Below, in pieces: positions 18,301 through 27,622 of a stretch of DNA of 64,000 bases (position 1 is its first letter; every line of letters starts with the position of its first letter). Origin of the DNA: CAZUAQ01 sp964618455 (GTDB lineage: Bacteria; Planctomycetota; Phycisphaerae; UBA1845; PWPN01). The notes below the pieces were generated by a model. It saw nothing but the letters and a program-made list of their open reading frames with translations, was not told the origin of the DNA and made no database searches. The stretch is from the NCBI GenBank assembly GCA_964618455.1, contig CAZUAQ010000009.1, positions 1-64,000 on the forward strand, given 5' to 3'. Both the position numbers and the translations under genes were made by a program.

Positions 18301-20226
18301 TCACCTGGGCTTGGAAACGGTTTCCCGGGAGAAAGCGACTTCCGACGTGGGTATCCATGTCAGCGGAATGAGCGATGCTCCATTTTCGGTCTTGGTGTCG
18401 TCGGGTAGCGAGGTCAGGGGTGACTTCGGTCGTTGGATGGACCAGTTGATCTCCATGCCCGTATTCGCATCGACCATCGGTATCGGTGCCGGTTGCAGGC
18501 CGTCCCATGTTTCGATCGGCCCGCGTTTGAGTTGCGAGGCCCAGCGCAGCAGTTTGGGAACGGACATGAGCAGCCCGATTTGTCCGATGATCTGGAAGAG
18601 TAACCTTTTCGTCGACACCATGTCCCCTCGCATCGCCAGCAGTGTTCGAGCGGTATTCACCGGATTGTAGAAACTCGCGTAGGCTCTCAGAATGTTGATT
18701 TGGCGTTCCCAGGGACGCGGATGCGCCGAAGCGACCACGTGATTGCCGTCCTGATAGGCCTGTGGAATCGGTCGGCCATTGACGGTTCGATAGATGGTGC
18801 GTGCCTCGGCGGCGGGCTCAAAATCACGTGTACCGACAGCGGGCCCGAGGTAGGTGCACTGGTACGACACCGCGCCGGCCCGAAACAGGTAGCGCGCCTG
18901 GTTGATCAGGCCTGACAGGTCACCGCGCGGGCTGCGCCGAGGTTGCGTGTCACTGTGGATCATCATGGCCATCGGCTGGATCCCATTGCCCCAAAGCAAC
19001 TCGAACAGGTCCGCCGCACGGCCGGCATCCTGCCCCTTATTAACCAGTTCGGCGGTCAGATCCTCAATTCCGAACCAGATGCCCCGCATCCCCGCCTGTC
19101 GACAGAGTGGCAGCAGGTCACGGTTCTTGTACACATCAAACTGCGTCGCTTCGGTGTAGAACTCGATCACGTTGCCCAGCGCTTTTTCACCCGTGCGTGT
19201 CTGCGCCATGGCCGTCATGAGATTGACGACCGTTTCGCGATTGTTGAAGAAGTTGTCATCCGTGCTGAAGAAATTCGTGATTCCGAATTTCTCGTGAATG
19301 TGTTTGATCTCGTCGGCGAGCCGTTGGGGACTCTTGTGCCGCCAGGTCCGCTGATTGACCGCCGGGATAGGGCAGTACGAGCAGTTGAACTTGCATCCCT
19401 GGGTCGAAACAATCGACGCAATGGTCGCCAGACGCCTGATCTTCCGAACCGCCAGTGGTTGAGGTTTCATGCCTCGGCCGCGATGCGGTGGCTCGAGCAT
19501 TCGATAACCGGCGTCGGGCATGGGCATCTCATCCAGATCGCGCAGGAGACGTTGCACACCGGTATGGATGGCGACAGGCGTTCCGCTCACCTGTGTCGGG
19601 GAGGAATACACCAAGCCGGGAATGTGGCGCAATTCTCCACCGGAAGCTGTTCGCTGGAATGCGGCACGAAGCGTTTCATGTTCGCGCCGTTGCCGGAGCA
19701 GGGTCCGCAGGAAATCCAGCAAGACATACGCTTCTCCTGTCATGACGCAATCGGCGCCCGTGCCGGGTTCTGGACCGAGTTCGAGGAAGTCCGTCGGCTC
19801 GTAAATGGCTTTCGGGCCGCCTGCCAGAATGAGCGGCCTCGCGTCGCCGAGACGATGAGCATCCCGTATCAACTCATAGGCCGGTTCCGCGTGCACCTGC
19901 ATCGCCGAGATCAGGAGAAGGTCCAGAGGCTTGCCGTGAAGTCGGGCCTCGCTCGGACGAAAGTTGGGTGTCCACTGTTGAAGCACGATGCGAATGTGCT
20001 TGAAGTCCGCGGCAGAAAGAAGGTCGCCGAGAGTGCGGACGGAGCAGGGCACCATCCGTTTGTCGGCATACCAGTAGGGCAACATTCGAGTACGAAAGTC
20101 GAATGCATAGCCGATACCGATTCGCAATTCGTGCGCGTCGTGCATGCCTCGTAGATCCTGGATGACGCGATTCAATGCACCGTCGGGTAGATAAACATCC
20201 TGTTTCTCTCGACGCGGCAGTTCCAT
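18301..20226 (-). CDS. B12-binding-type radical SAM protein
   Basis: A 641-residue protein of the BchE/HpnP-like class, which pairs an N-terminal cobalamin-binding-type Rossmann domain with a radical SAM core. The N-terminal part includes PLDLLLISAMQVHAEPAYELI and RPLILAGGPKAIYEPTDF, as in that fold. The cluster-binding motif is Cys278-x3-Cys282-x2-Cys285 in STQGCKFNCSYCPIP; STDDNFFNN and FYTEATQFDVYKN follow along the barrel. Members carry out methylations, ring closures and other radical reactions on lipids, pigments or natural products; the substrate is not evident. AAGGAGG 8 bases before the ATG at 20226 fixes the start, one of the best ribosome binding sites in the window. No lipid or tetrapyrrole pathway gene lies beside it. 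Confidence 0.85.
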   Translation of the reverse strand: MELPRREKQDVYLPDGALNRVIQDLRGMHDAHELRIGIGYAFDFRTRMLPYWYADKRMVPCSVRTLGDLLSAADFKHIRIVLQQWTPNFRPSEARLHGKPLDLLLISAMQVHAEPAYELIRDAHRLGDARPLILAGGPKAIYEPTDFLELGPEPGTGADCVMTGEAYVLLDFLRTLLRQRREHETLRAAFQRTASGGELRHIPGLVYSSPTQVSGTPVAIHTGVQRLLRDLDEMPMPDAGYRMLEPPHRGRGMKPQPLAVRKIRRLATIASIVSTQGCKFNCSYCPIPAVNQRTWRHKSPQRLADEIKHIHEKFGITNFFSTDDNFFNNRETVVNLMTAMAQTRTGEKALGNVIEFYTEATQFDVYKNRDLLPLCRQAGMRGIWFGIEDLTAELVNKGQDAGRAADLFELLWGNGIQPMAMMIHSDTQPRRSPRGDLSGLINQARYLFRAGAVSYQCTYLGPAVGTRDFEPAAEARTIYRTVNGRPIPQAYQDGNHVVASAHPRPWERQINILRAYASFYNPVNTARTLLAMRGDMVSTKRLLFQIIGQIGLLMSVPKLLRWASQLKRGPIETWDGLQPAPIPMVDANTGMEINWSIQRPKSPLTSLPDDTKTENGASLIPLTWIPTSEVAFSRETVSKPR

Positions 20227-20674
20227 GGACTTGACCTCCTTGTATTCGATACATGACAATTTTCCGGTTGCGCGTGGTGGTTTGCTGGACTATCGTGCCG
20301 TTGTGATCTCGTTGAATCAGGCCGCTCCGATGGCAAGACGGCACGATTTCTGGAGTGTGAACACAAGCATAGTCCCGCATCGTTCGACAGTCGGGACGGG
20401 CGCGCGTACCCCGTTTGTTATTGTTTTCTCGCTTGTCGCTTCAGCAATCATCCACGGCAGGAATCGAGAGGGACAGGTCGATGAGATAACTCGCCGGACG
20501 ACTTGCGTCTCAGTCCGGCCAAGAAGCGACGCAAAGGCGGATGTGATGGACGTTCCTCACGCCGACATGCCCGTCAACAGGCCTTCCCGAAGGCAATGGG
20601 TGACCTTTCGAGTCTTGGGACTCATGTTAATGCCGGGCACCTCAGTTTAGTTGGGGCACCGACGATCAACCAGC

Positions 20675-20788
20675 ATGATCTCATTAAATCTGTCGTATGA
20701 AGCAAGCCTTCAACCGGGAGACCACTGGCCGACGCTGAAGGAAGAGTCAAACGCCGATGACCTGCCGGAGCCGGCGCATCAGTTGTAG
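20675..20788 (+). repeat. Chimeric remnant: thrombospondin-repeat fragment joined to the 3' end of spoVR
   Basis: Bases 20729-20761 match 22458-22490, inside the neighbouring lipoprotein gene, at 28 of 33 positions; both translate to PTLKxxSNADD and four of the five mismatches fall in two conservative codons or at synonymous third positions. Bases 20755-20780 are identical over 26 bases to 18188-18213, the end of spoVR, and continue to an in-frame stop (LPEPAHQL versus LPEPAHRL). The two segments overlap and stay in one frame, which is open from an ATG at 20675 (37 codons). Chance identity of 26 bases is very unlikely. It is probably a duplicated, decaying gene fragment rather than a working gene. 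Confidence 0.7.
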
Positions 20789-20976
20789 CTCGGTGCTTGA
20801 TGAAAAGGATCCGCATATTTCGCAGTTGTATGTGGTAGTGTCCCGATAGACACATCTTGCTCGTACCCGTCCGCGTTGGGCATATCTGTCCGGGAAGCCT
20901 CGACACGCCAGCGTCCTGTAATCGATCACACCCTTTGCCCTAAAGACTTAGCCACGGTGCTGGAACATGATTCCTG

Positions 20977-21005
20977 TTGAGTCGCGCATCCGCGCCGGAT
21001 AGAAT
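20977..21005 (+). promoter_or_regulatory. Promoter for the thrombospondin-repeat lipoprotein
   Basis: TTGAGT (20977-20982) and TAGAAT (21000-21005) are 17 bases apart and lie about 170 bases before the start codon. A short GCGC-N4-GCGC repeat sits in the spacer. Confidence 0.5.
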
Positions 21006-21173
21006 TGAGGAATTTAGTTGTGTGTACGGGCCAATTCGCTCTCGGCATCACCAGCAGAGTTAAGAACACGAGTCGGCGCAGGTTGTACGGTCCCGCGGAC
21101 TCGCGGTGGCGCGATGGGTTACAACAGTCAATCTTCGATGTCGAGGAAATGGGAATCTGACAGGAGTCGCAAG

Positions 21174-23165
21174 GTGAAAGTGTATCATTCTCCATCATGG
21201 TCCAGAATCAAGACGTGGCTGGTTGCTTTTATGGCGGTGTGTTGCGTTCCGCTGCTGCTTGGCGGATGCCCCTCGCAGTCCGGCACGACTCCTCCCGGGA
21301 TGGATCCGGCCCCGGGTGACGATACAACACCCGGGAATGATCCGACTCCCGTGGTGGATGATGGAGACAAGTTTGAGTTTCCCGGCGGCAACATTCTGCA
21401 GGTGCCCGCCGATGCGACCTTCGAGCCTGATCGCCAGGCGGCCGAGGATGCCGAGGAACTTCTGTCGGACTTGCCCAAACCCGATGCCGGCTACTTAACG
21501 CAAGACTTGGAAGGCCCGGAAGGCATGGCGTTCGGCCCCGTGCTCGACGATCTGACGCAACTGTACCTCCTGGCCGAGCCGGACGGCCCCGGCGTCAAGT
21601 TCAACGGTGTCCTTGTCGGCGATCTGCTGGGCAACATAATTCTCCGGCAGGATCTGTACGTAGATGGCTCGCGGTTGACGTTCGCGACCGGCGATGCCGT
21701 GGACTTCGTGGATGATGGAGACGGGGCCAAGATCACGCTGCTGCTCAATGCCACCACGCCGCCCTCCACTGTCGTGCTCCATGTCGATGGTGATGAGAAC
21801 GTCTCCGTGGATATGGATGCCTCCTTCTTCGCCGACGAGGTCAACGAGGATTACAACGAGTCCAAGATCGATCTGACCCGGGCCTGCGGCACGAAAGGCT
21901 TAATTCGTCAACAGTCGAGCCTGCCCGCACGGACGGGGATCAATCCGCCCGTGCCTATCGGTGCCGAGGATCCTTGCGACAAGGCGCTCGGATCGCTGCT
22001 GGCGGTAGCGGACATCGCCTGCGATTGGAAAGACATCACCACCAAGAAGCTGCCGCTCAAGGTGATTCAGGGCATCTGCGCCGGGACGGAACAGGGGCTG
22101 AACTTGGCCAAGGGACAGTCCGAGACCGGAGTCCGGGTCGTTGCCGCCATCAAGGGCAGCCTGACCATGGTGTGCAAGGGGATGGAGTACGGCATCGCGG
22201 GCGCTTCCGTCTTCAACCCGTGGGGGTTGGCCTGCCTGGCCATGGATGCCACGGAAGAGGCGGTACAGGTCGGCAGCGGTCAGACCATTGCCCAGAACAT
22301 CTGCGACGAATTCCAGGACGCCGACGAGGACGGTATTGATGACAGCGAAGATCCCTGTCCCGATACGGTGAAAGGTGAGGCTGCCGATGAGAACGGCTGT
22401 TCCGAGTGTCAGCGTGACTTCGATGACGATACCGTCGTCGATTGCCTCGATCTATGCCCGACGCTGAAGGACCAATCGAACGCCGACGACGATGGCGACG
22501 GTGTCGGCAACATCTGCGATGAATGTGACGACACGCCGGAAGGGGAAACGGTGGACGACGTGGGCTGCTCCGATGTCCAGAACATCGGCGACGATGACAA
22601 CGACGGCGTACCGAATGACGTGGATCTCTGCCCGCATACCATCTCGCCGGACAACGAGGATCCCGATGGCGACTTCATCGCCAATCCCTGCGACAACTGC
22701 GATTCGGTGGCCAATCCCGATCAGGAAGACACCAACAACGACGGCGTCGGTGATGCCTGCGATGGCACGTTTACCATCATCGCCATGCAGCCCACGGGCA
22801 ACACGCCCCTCTCCGCCATGGTGACGATCAGCGGCGATCCGCAATACCCGACGCTGAGCTTCAACTACGCCGAAGCGCATGCCGCCTGGATCGCGGAGGA
22901 CGTGACAGAAGGCGAATTCCTGTGGGGATTCACTACATTTGAGGAGGAGTGCAGCCCCGAACCCTGCTTGCCCGAGCCGTCTTCGGTCTCTTCCCCGTTG
23001 ACCTACGGCCAATACAAGAGCCCGTCTGAGCCATTCGAGGATACTCCCGACCCGTCGCCGCCCCTGGAGAAGGGCAAGGTTTACACCGCCAGCGTGCTGT
23101 TCTTTATCGAAGACGACTTCACGACGAACGATTCCATCTTCGTGGTCTTCAAGGTGAACGAGTGA
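21174..23165 (+). CDS. Large lipoprotein with thrombospondin type 3 repeats
   Basis: A 663-residue surface protein. The GTG at 21174 is chosen because AGGAG lies 7 bases upstream and the product then starts with a compact signal peptide (basic start, WLVAFMAVCCVPLLLGG) ending in the lipobox LLGGC; a much longer frame upstream has no ribosome site. A Pro/Asp/Thr linker precedes a globular region (about residues 55-380) with no family I recognise. Residues about 380-530 are a run of calcium-binding thrombospondin type 3 repeats (DADEDGIDDSEDPCPD, DDDGDGVGNICDEC, NNDGVGDACDG). A beta-rich end domain follows. Such proteins usually act as calcium-stiffened stalks in the envelope. A fragment of one repeat occurs at 20729. 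Confidence 0.8.
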   Translation: MKVYHSPSWSRIKTWLVAFMAVCCVPLLLGGCPSQSGTTPPGMDPAPGDDTTPGNDPTPVVDDGDKFEFPGGNILQVPADATFEPDRQAAEDAEELLSDLPKPDAGYLTQDLEGPEGMAFGPVLDDLTQLYLLAEPDGPGVKFNGVLVGDLLGNIILRQDLYVDGSRLTFATGDAVDFVDDGDGAKITLLLNATTPPSTVVLHVDGDENVSVDMDASFFADEVNEDYNESKIDLTRACGTKGLIRQQSSLPARTGINPPVPIGAEDPCDKALGSLLAVADIACDWKDITTKKLPLKVIQGICAGTEQGLNLAKGQSETGVRVVAAIKGSLTMVCKGMEYGIAGASVFNPWGLACLAMDATEEAVQVGSGQTIAQNICDEFQDADEDGIDDSEDPCPDTVKGEAADENGCSECQRDFDDDTVVDCLDLCPTLKDQSNADDDGDGVGNICDECDDTPEGETVDDVGCSDVQNIGDDDNDGVPNDVDLCPHTISPDNEDPDGDFIANPCDNCDSVANPDQEDTNNDGVGDACDGTFTIIAMQPTGNTPLSAMVTISGDPQYPTLSFNYAEAHAAWIAEDVTEGEFLWGFTTFEEECSPEPCLPEPSSVSSPLTYGQYKSPSEPFEDTPDPSPPLEKGKVYTASVLFFIEDDFTTNDSIFVVFKVNE

Positions 23166-23183
23166 GCAATGGCCAGCGAGGCG

Positions 23184-24239
23184 TCACTGCCTCTTCCGCG
23201 ATTCGCTGACCCGACGATGGCGGCGTTGCCAGAGGTTGCGTTCCTCGGTCATTTCCTCGAGGTCGAGCTTGAGTTTCTCGATCTCGGAGATGAGCGCCGC
23301 GCGCGACCACTGGCTGTAGTCCGGCGGAGCGGGGGTATCGTCGCCCTTGCCGAAGCGCGAACGGAGCTTGCGGACCGCCTCGAGCCCGAGCACCAGCGCC
23401 CCGACGGTCCGCAGCAGCTTCATGGCGATGCCGCGCAGCCGGTAGAGTTGCGTCATCCGAGCGACCTTGGCGGCGCGAAGGGCGCGGAACGCCTGCATGC
23501 TCCGGAACACGCGCAGCATCGGCAGCAGGATGATCACGATGTCGATCCAGTTCTTGGTGGCGTACTGGAAGCGCGACGGGGCGATGGCAATCTTGATGAC
23601 GAACTCCAGAAAGAACGCCAGCCAGATGAAGGGCATGGCGATGTCGATGACGGCCAGCATCACGGGATGGCGAATAAACCGGATAAACCATGACGGGACG
23701 CCCGCCGGCGCTTCGAGATGTTCATCGATGAGGATGTCGCCGGAGGTTTTCTCGGCGGAAGGGGAGATCGTGGCAGAGGGGCCCGTGGCGGGAGCAGTCT
23801 GCAATGGAGCATCCGCAGATTCAGGTGAGTCCGCACCGGCGGGCTGTGTTTCAACCACGGTCGCGGCTTGCCGTTCCAGAGCCCGCTCTTCGCGTACCCC
23901 CATTTGCAGATATTCGATGGCGATCACCGGAAGCACCAGCAGCGCCAGGATCAGCATCGGAATATGAAAGAAATGGTTGACCCGCGCGCGGTGATCGTCG
24001 TCGGCGTCGAGGTAGCCGTAGATGGGGATCCAGACGCGCTGGCATCCGGTCGGCGTGGGGTAGTCGGGTTTCGGCCGGCGGCTCCACCACGGTCCGTCGA
24101 CCCGGCGGATCAGACGATCGTCGTCGCCATGCCATTCGCCTTCGAACTTGTCATCGGGTTCCGAGGGGCCCGGATGCTCTTCGGCCGGGGGCTCACCGGG
24201 AGGGTCGGCGTTCGGTGAAGGCTCTTGATCCTCGGACAA
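23184..24239 (-). CDS. Voltage-sensor-like membrane protein with C-terminal coiled coil and no visible pore
   Basis: A 351-residue protein with the layout of an isolated voltage-sensing domain. A Pro/Glu-rich cytoplasmic start (1-85) leads to S1 (about 92-112). After an unusually long low-complexity linker (113-190), S2 holds F209-x2-E212-x3-K216, the charge-transfer-centre pattern. S3 has Asp233 in NWID. S4 carries Arg243, Arg246, Gln249, Arg252, Arg255, Lys258 and Arg261, a basic residue at almost every third position. No S5-filter-S6 pore follows; instead residues 316-345 form a charged coiled coil. This is the design of Hv1 proton channels and of sensor-only proteins. The start is a TTG at 24239, with an in-frame stop just upstream. 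Downstream of the 25058 gene by 57 bases, likely one operon. Confidence 0.7.
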   Translation of the reverse strand: MSEDQEPSPNADPPGEPPAEEHPGPSEPDDKFEGEWHGDDDRLIRRVDGPWWSRRPKPDYPTPTGCQRVWIPIYGYLDADDDHRARVNHFFHIPMLILALLVLPVIAIEYLQMGVREERALERQAATVVETQPAGADSPESADAPLQTAPATGPSATISPSAEKTSGDILIDEHLEAPAGVPSWFIRFIRHPVMLAVIDIAMPFIWLAFFLEFVIKIAIAPSRFQYATKNWIDIVIILLPMLRVFRSMQAFRALRAAKVARMTQLYRLRGIAMKLLRTVGALVLGLEAVRKLRSRFGKGDDTPAPPDYSQWSRAALISEIEKLKLDLEEMTEERNLWQRRHRRVSESRKRQ

Positions 24240-24296
24240 CGTCTTTCACCCGTGAAAAAACTCTAGGCGTCGCAGACCGCCGACCCCACCCTGCGA

Positions 24297-25058
24297 TCAG
24301 TGACTGACCACCGCCACGCGCCCGAGCAGTTCGTCGAGCTTCTTCGCCTTGTTGTGGGCGAAGAGCACCGTGGTCAACTCGTGAACCGTGTCATCATCGC
24401 CGAAGTAGAACACCAGCTTCCCGCAGCCCAGCAGGCCGTACTCGACGATGTCCTCGATGACCAGCTTGAATCGCGCCTGTGCCGTGGGGTGCCGCTCCTG
24501 CTCGTGCATGAAGCCACGATGAATGATGATCTCGTTGTGTTCCACCCGCCAGTAATTGAACCGCGTGATCACCCAGGCGATCGCCAGGTTGAACGCGAGA
24601 ATGAGGGCGAGGAAGAAATAGAAGGCCGCATTGGCCGCCACCTTGATGCTGAGCGCAGTGCCGAGGGACTCCCAGACGTTGAAGACCTGGTCCAGAAGGA
24701 AGAGCCCAAGAACCAGCGTGACAAGAAGGAGGGCGACGATCACGAATCCCCGAAGATTGAGATCATAGAGAATCATCGTCAGGTTGATGCCCAGAACGAC
24801 CAGGAAGATCAAGCCGATGATGTGCCTGCCGCCGAATTCGGCACCGGCTTCCGGCATCCCCAGAAACGACATGGTGATGCCGCAGATCAGGCTCAGGACC
24901 AGCGTCGGCCACATCAGGACAATCTTCGGCCACGAGCGAATCACCAGCGGCTCGGCGCGGTTGCTCTTGGCGACCGGCTCGGACGCTTTCGTCGCGGCCG
25001 GTTGAGGTTCGGGGGCTGCGGGCTGTTCGGCAGGGGCATTCGTGTTATCGTCGCTCAC
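24297..25058 (-). CDS. Integral membrane protein, function unknown
   Basis: A 253-residue protein starting with a Pro/Ala/Glu-rich cytoplasmic stretch of about 38 residues, then four hydrophobic segments (about 45-65, 75-95, 102-124, 135-160). The C-terminal 85 residues are soluble and beta-rich (NEIIIHRGFMHEQE, KLVFYFGDDDTVHELTTVL), like a bacterial PH-type domain, though that match is by eye only. The GTG start at 25058 has CAGGAG 9 bases upstream. It precedes the voltage-sensor-like gene by 57 bases and shares its Pro/Ala-rich start, so the two may work together. Confidence 0.6.
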   Translation of the reverse strand: MSDDNTNAPAEQPAAPEPQPAATKASEPVAKSNRAEPLVIRSWPKIVLMWPTLVLSLICGITMSFLGMPEAGAEFGGRHIIGLIFLVVLGINLTMILYDLNLRGFVIVALLLVTLVLGLFLLDQVFNVWESLGTALSIKVAANAAFYFFLALILAFNLAIAWVITRFNYWRVEHNEIIIHRGFMHEQERHPTAQARFKLVIEDIVEYGLLGCGKLVFYFGDDDTVHELTTVLFAHNKAKKLDELLGRVAVVSH

Positions 25059-25297
25059 GCGTTGCTTCTCCTGTTCATGATATCAGCGGTGGAGATTGTC
25101 AGGCTCGGGGATCCCGGCGTTGCGCGTTCATACGTGTCGATTCGACGCGTGGCCGGGCTCGCACTCCGGGCCCTGGGGGCTCATGATACGCGCGCGGCAG
25201 GGGAGTTTCCAGTCAACCTGCCGGTGTGGCAATCCCGTGGCGGGGCGATACGATGGTGTGTCGAGGTCACGCGATTCCGCGAAGGGAGGTTTGGGCT

Positions 25298-25666
25298 ATG
25301 TCGAATTCGAACACGAAAACAGAGGGATACGAGGTGGTGCACCTCTCCGAGATCGATCCCGTGGAATGCCCGTGTGGCATGACCCGCCGCGCCTTCGTTT
25401 CCCCGGACAACCCGACCGCCACCCTCCACGTCGTCGACATCTCCATCGACGCCAGGACGCACTACCACAAGAAGCTCACGGAAATCTATTACATCCTGGA
25501 GACCGAGGGCGAGGCGTTCATGGAACTCGACGGCGAGAAAATTCCGGTGCAGCCGGGATCGGCCATCCTGATCAAACCGGGCACGCGCCATCGCGCCGTC
25601 GGCCGCATGAAGATCATCAACGTGCCCATCCCCGCCTTCGACCCCGAGGACGAGTGGTTCGACTGA
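25298..25666 (+). CDS. Small cupin domain protein
   Basis: A 122-residue single-domain cupin. The first motif is seen as THYHKKLTEIYYILETEGEA (His-x-His, then Glu), and the second as PGSAILIKPGTRHRAVG with its His; these four residues usually bind one metal. GAAGGGAGG 8 bases before the ATG at 25298 sets the start. Cupins range from dioxygenases and isomerases to sugar-binding regulators, so the reaction cannot be named. An additional Cys pair (ECPCG) lies near residue 25. The gene is convergent with the CRTAC1 gene, divergent from the membrane pair, and has no evident pathway partner. Confidence 0.85.
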   Translation: MSNSNTKTEGYEVVHLSEIDPVECPCGMTRRAFVSPDNPTATLHVVDISIDARTHYHKKLTEIYYILETEGEAFMELDGEKIPVQPGSAILIKPGTRHRAVGRMKIINVPIPAFDPEDEWFD

Positions 25667-25708
25667 TTTCGGCCACGCGTCGATCCGCGGTGTGATACTA
25701 CTCTTCTC

Positions 25709-27622
25709 TCAGGACCCGAACGCGACTTCGCCGGTCACGCCTTCCCCCTGCGTGATCGTGTACGTCTTCCCGGCGGTGAGCTTCTCGATCACCTCGGCAT
25801 CACTTCCGGGCCATTCGACCGTCAGCCGATCCACCTGCGCGGCATCATTCAGCCCCAGCGTCACGGGAAGTTCCACCTGCGAGAGATAGCTGCGCGTAGG
25901 CATCACCTGCCGCTGCTGAACCGTCCCGCCGGATTCCGCATGGATCCATGCCCCGATGGCATCACGATTGGCCTGCTTGCCGATGAGCCGTACCCGTACC
26001 GCGCGATGCCCGGTCTGCTGTTCGTTGCGGACCAACAGCGGCGCGCGGCCGAGTTGCGTGATGAGAATATCGAGATCCCCGTCGCCGTCGATGTCCGCAT
26101 AGGCTGCGCCGCGACCGACCAGGGGCCGGTTCAAGTCGCCCGCCTGTTCGGGGTCGACCGCCACGAAGCATCCGCGTGTTCGCGCTCCCCCATTCCAGAA
26201 TAACTGCGGCGGTTGCTCGTACCGCTGCGACGGCTGGATCACGTTGATCTCCTCCTCGAGATGCCCGTTCACCTGGAACAGATCGAGGCGTCCGTCGAGG
26301 TCGTAGTCAAACAGGAAGAGTCCGAAAGTCAGCATCAACCGGGTCGGGGAACCGATCCCCTCGCCGATGGCCTCATCGGCATAGAGTGTCGGATCGCCCT
26401 GCGACATGTAGAGCGAGGTCATCTCGTTGGCGAAGTTGCCGATGAAGAATCCGAGATCGTCGTCGTTGCGATAGCGTCCGCCGTCGATGCCCATCGCCCC
26501 GGTGGCTTTGCCTTCACGGTCGAACGCAATGCCGTACTCCACGCCGCTCTCGACAAATGTGCGATCACCCTGGTTGACGAACAGGAAGTTCTGCGTCGTG
26601 TCATTGGCGACGAGGATGTCGATCCAGCCGTCTCCGTTCACGTCCAGTGGCGACACGCCAAGCGCCTTGCCCACCGGCAGACCCGTGGCCATGTTCTCCA
26701 CATACATTCCCGCCGCCGCGCTGATGTCCTCGAAGGTGCCGTCACCGCGATTGTGATAAAGATAGCAGTGAGCTCCTTCAAAGTTGGTCGGCGGGCCGTA
26801 TGCACGTCCCACACCGGCGAATCGGAAGTCCACCTGGAAGTCGATCTCCTTCGACCACCGGATGTAATTGCAGACGAACAGGTCGAGCAGGCCGTCGTTG
26901 TCGATGTCGAGAAAGCTCGTGCTGGTGCTCCACTGATCCGGGCCGCCCGCCACGCCGGCTTCTTCGGTGATGTCCGTAAACGTACCGCCGTCGTTGCGGA
27001 ACAATCGATTCGGCCCGACGGCGGTGATGAACAGGTCGCTGTCGCCATCGTTGTCGACGTCCCCGACCGCCACGCCCATGCCGTAAAAACTCACGTCAAG
27101 CCCGCTGCCCGCCGTGGCATTCTCAAAGTGGCCCGAGCCGTCGTTGCGATACAGCGCCATGGTGGGCAGCGCCTCACCTGCCGTGCGGTTGTCCGGCCAG
27201 ATCGTGGAGTTCACGAAGAGCAGATCCTGGTCACCGTCGCCGTCGGCATCGAAGAAAGCGCAACCTCCGCCCATGCTTTCAGGCAGGAGCTTATCCCCGG
27301 CGGCGCCGTTTTCATGAACGAAGTCGATACCCGCTTCCTGCGTGATGTCCGTGAAATTCACCAGCGGCGCTTCGGCAGACGTGTCCTCGTACACCTCCGG
27401 GGGAACGTATTCCGGCTGGACCTCGGGCGGCGGGGGAGGCGGCTGTTTCAGGACGAAGGCCACGGCGGTAATCGTGCCGCCAATCAGGAGAAAAGCGGCG
27501 ATCGACCAGACAAACGCCTTGCCGATGATGGAGTCGTCGGTTTCGCCGACCTCCTCGTACAATTCGTCGTCCAGTTCGGGGTTATTGACAGCCGGATCCT
27601 CCCGGCGGGGCTCATCAGTCAT
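25709..27622 (-). CDS. CRTAC1 family FG-GAP/ASPIC-UnbV repeat protein, membrane-anchored
   Basis: A 637-residue protein. An acidic cytoplasmic start is followed by one membrane helix (about residues 33-56) and a proline-rich linker (PPPPPPEVQPEYVPPE), placing the rest outside. Then come FG-GAP/VCBS repeats of a beta-propeller with DxDxDG calcium loops (FFDADGDGDQDLLFVN, GDVDNDGDSDLFIT, LDIDNDGLLDLFVC) and a C-terminal ASPIC/UnbV module (LTVEWPGSDAEVIEKL). Function in the family is poorly known; carbohydrate or protein binding is usual for such propellers. The ATG at 27622 overlaps the stop codon of the cytochrome gene by 8 bases, so the two are translationally coupled and probably form one envelope complex. 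Confidence 0.85.
   Translation of the reverse strand: MTDEPRREDPAVNNPELDDELYEEVGETDDSIIGKAFVWSIAAFLLIGGTITAVAFVLKQPPPPPPEVQPEYVPPEVYEDTSAEAPLVNFTDITQEAGIDFVHENGAAGDKLLPESMGGGCAFFDADGDGDQDLLFVNSTIWPDNRTAGEALPTMALYRNDGSGHFENATAGSGLDVSFYGMGVAVGDVDNDGDSDLFITAVGPNRLFRNDGGTFTDITEEAGVAGGPDQWSTSTSFLDIDNDGLLDLFVCNYIRWSKEIDFQVDFRFAGVGRAYGPPTNFEGAHCYLYHNRGDGTFEDISAAAGMYVENMATGLPVGKALGVSPLDVNGDGWIDILVANDTTQNFLFVNQGDRTFVESGVEYGIAFDREGKATGAMGIDGGRYRNDDDLGFFIGNFANEMTSLYMSQGDPTLYADEAIGEGIGSPTRLMLTFGLFLFDYDLDGRLDLFQVNGHLEEEINVIQPSQRYEQPPQLFWNGGARTRGCFVAVDPEQAGDLNRPLVGRGAAYADIDGDGDLDILITQLGRAPLLVRNEQQTGHRAVRVRLIGKQANRDAIGAWIHAESGGTVQQRQVMPTRSYLSQVELPVTLGLNDAAQVDRLTVEWPGSDAEVIEKLTAGKTYTITQGEGVTGEVAFGS

Larger units (their letters stand above)
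20227..21173. other. Gene-poor region with lower GC and a repeat mosaic
   Basis: These 947 bases have no frame with convincing codon use and are less GC-rich than the flanks. They contain the chimeric repeat at 20675-20788 and the promoter at 20977. No transposase remnant, tRNA or structured-RNA signature was recognised. Confidence 0.6.
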
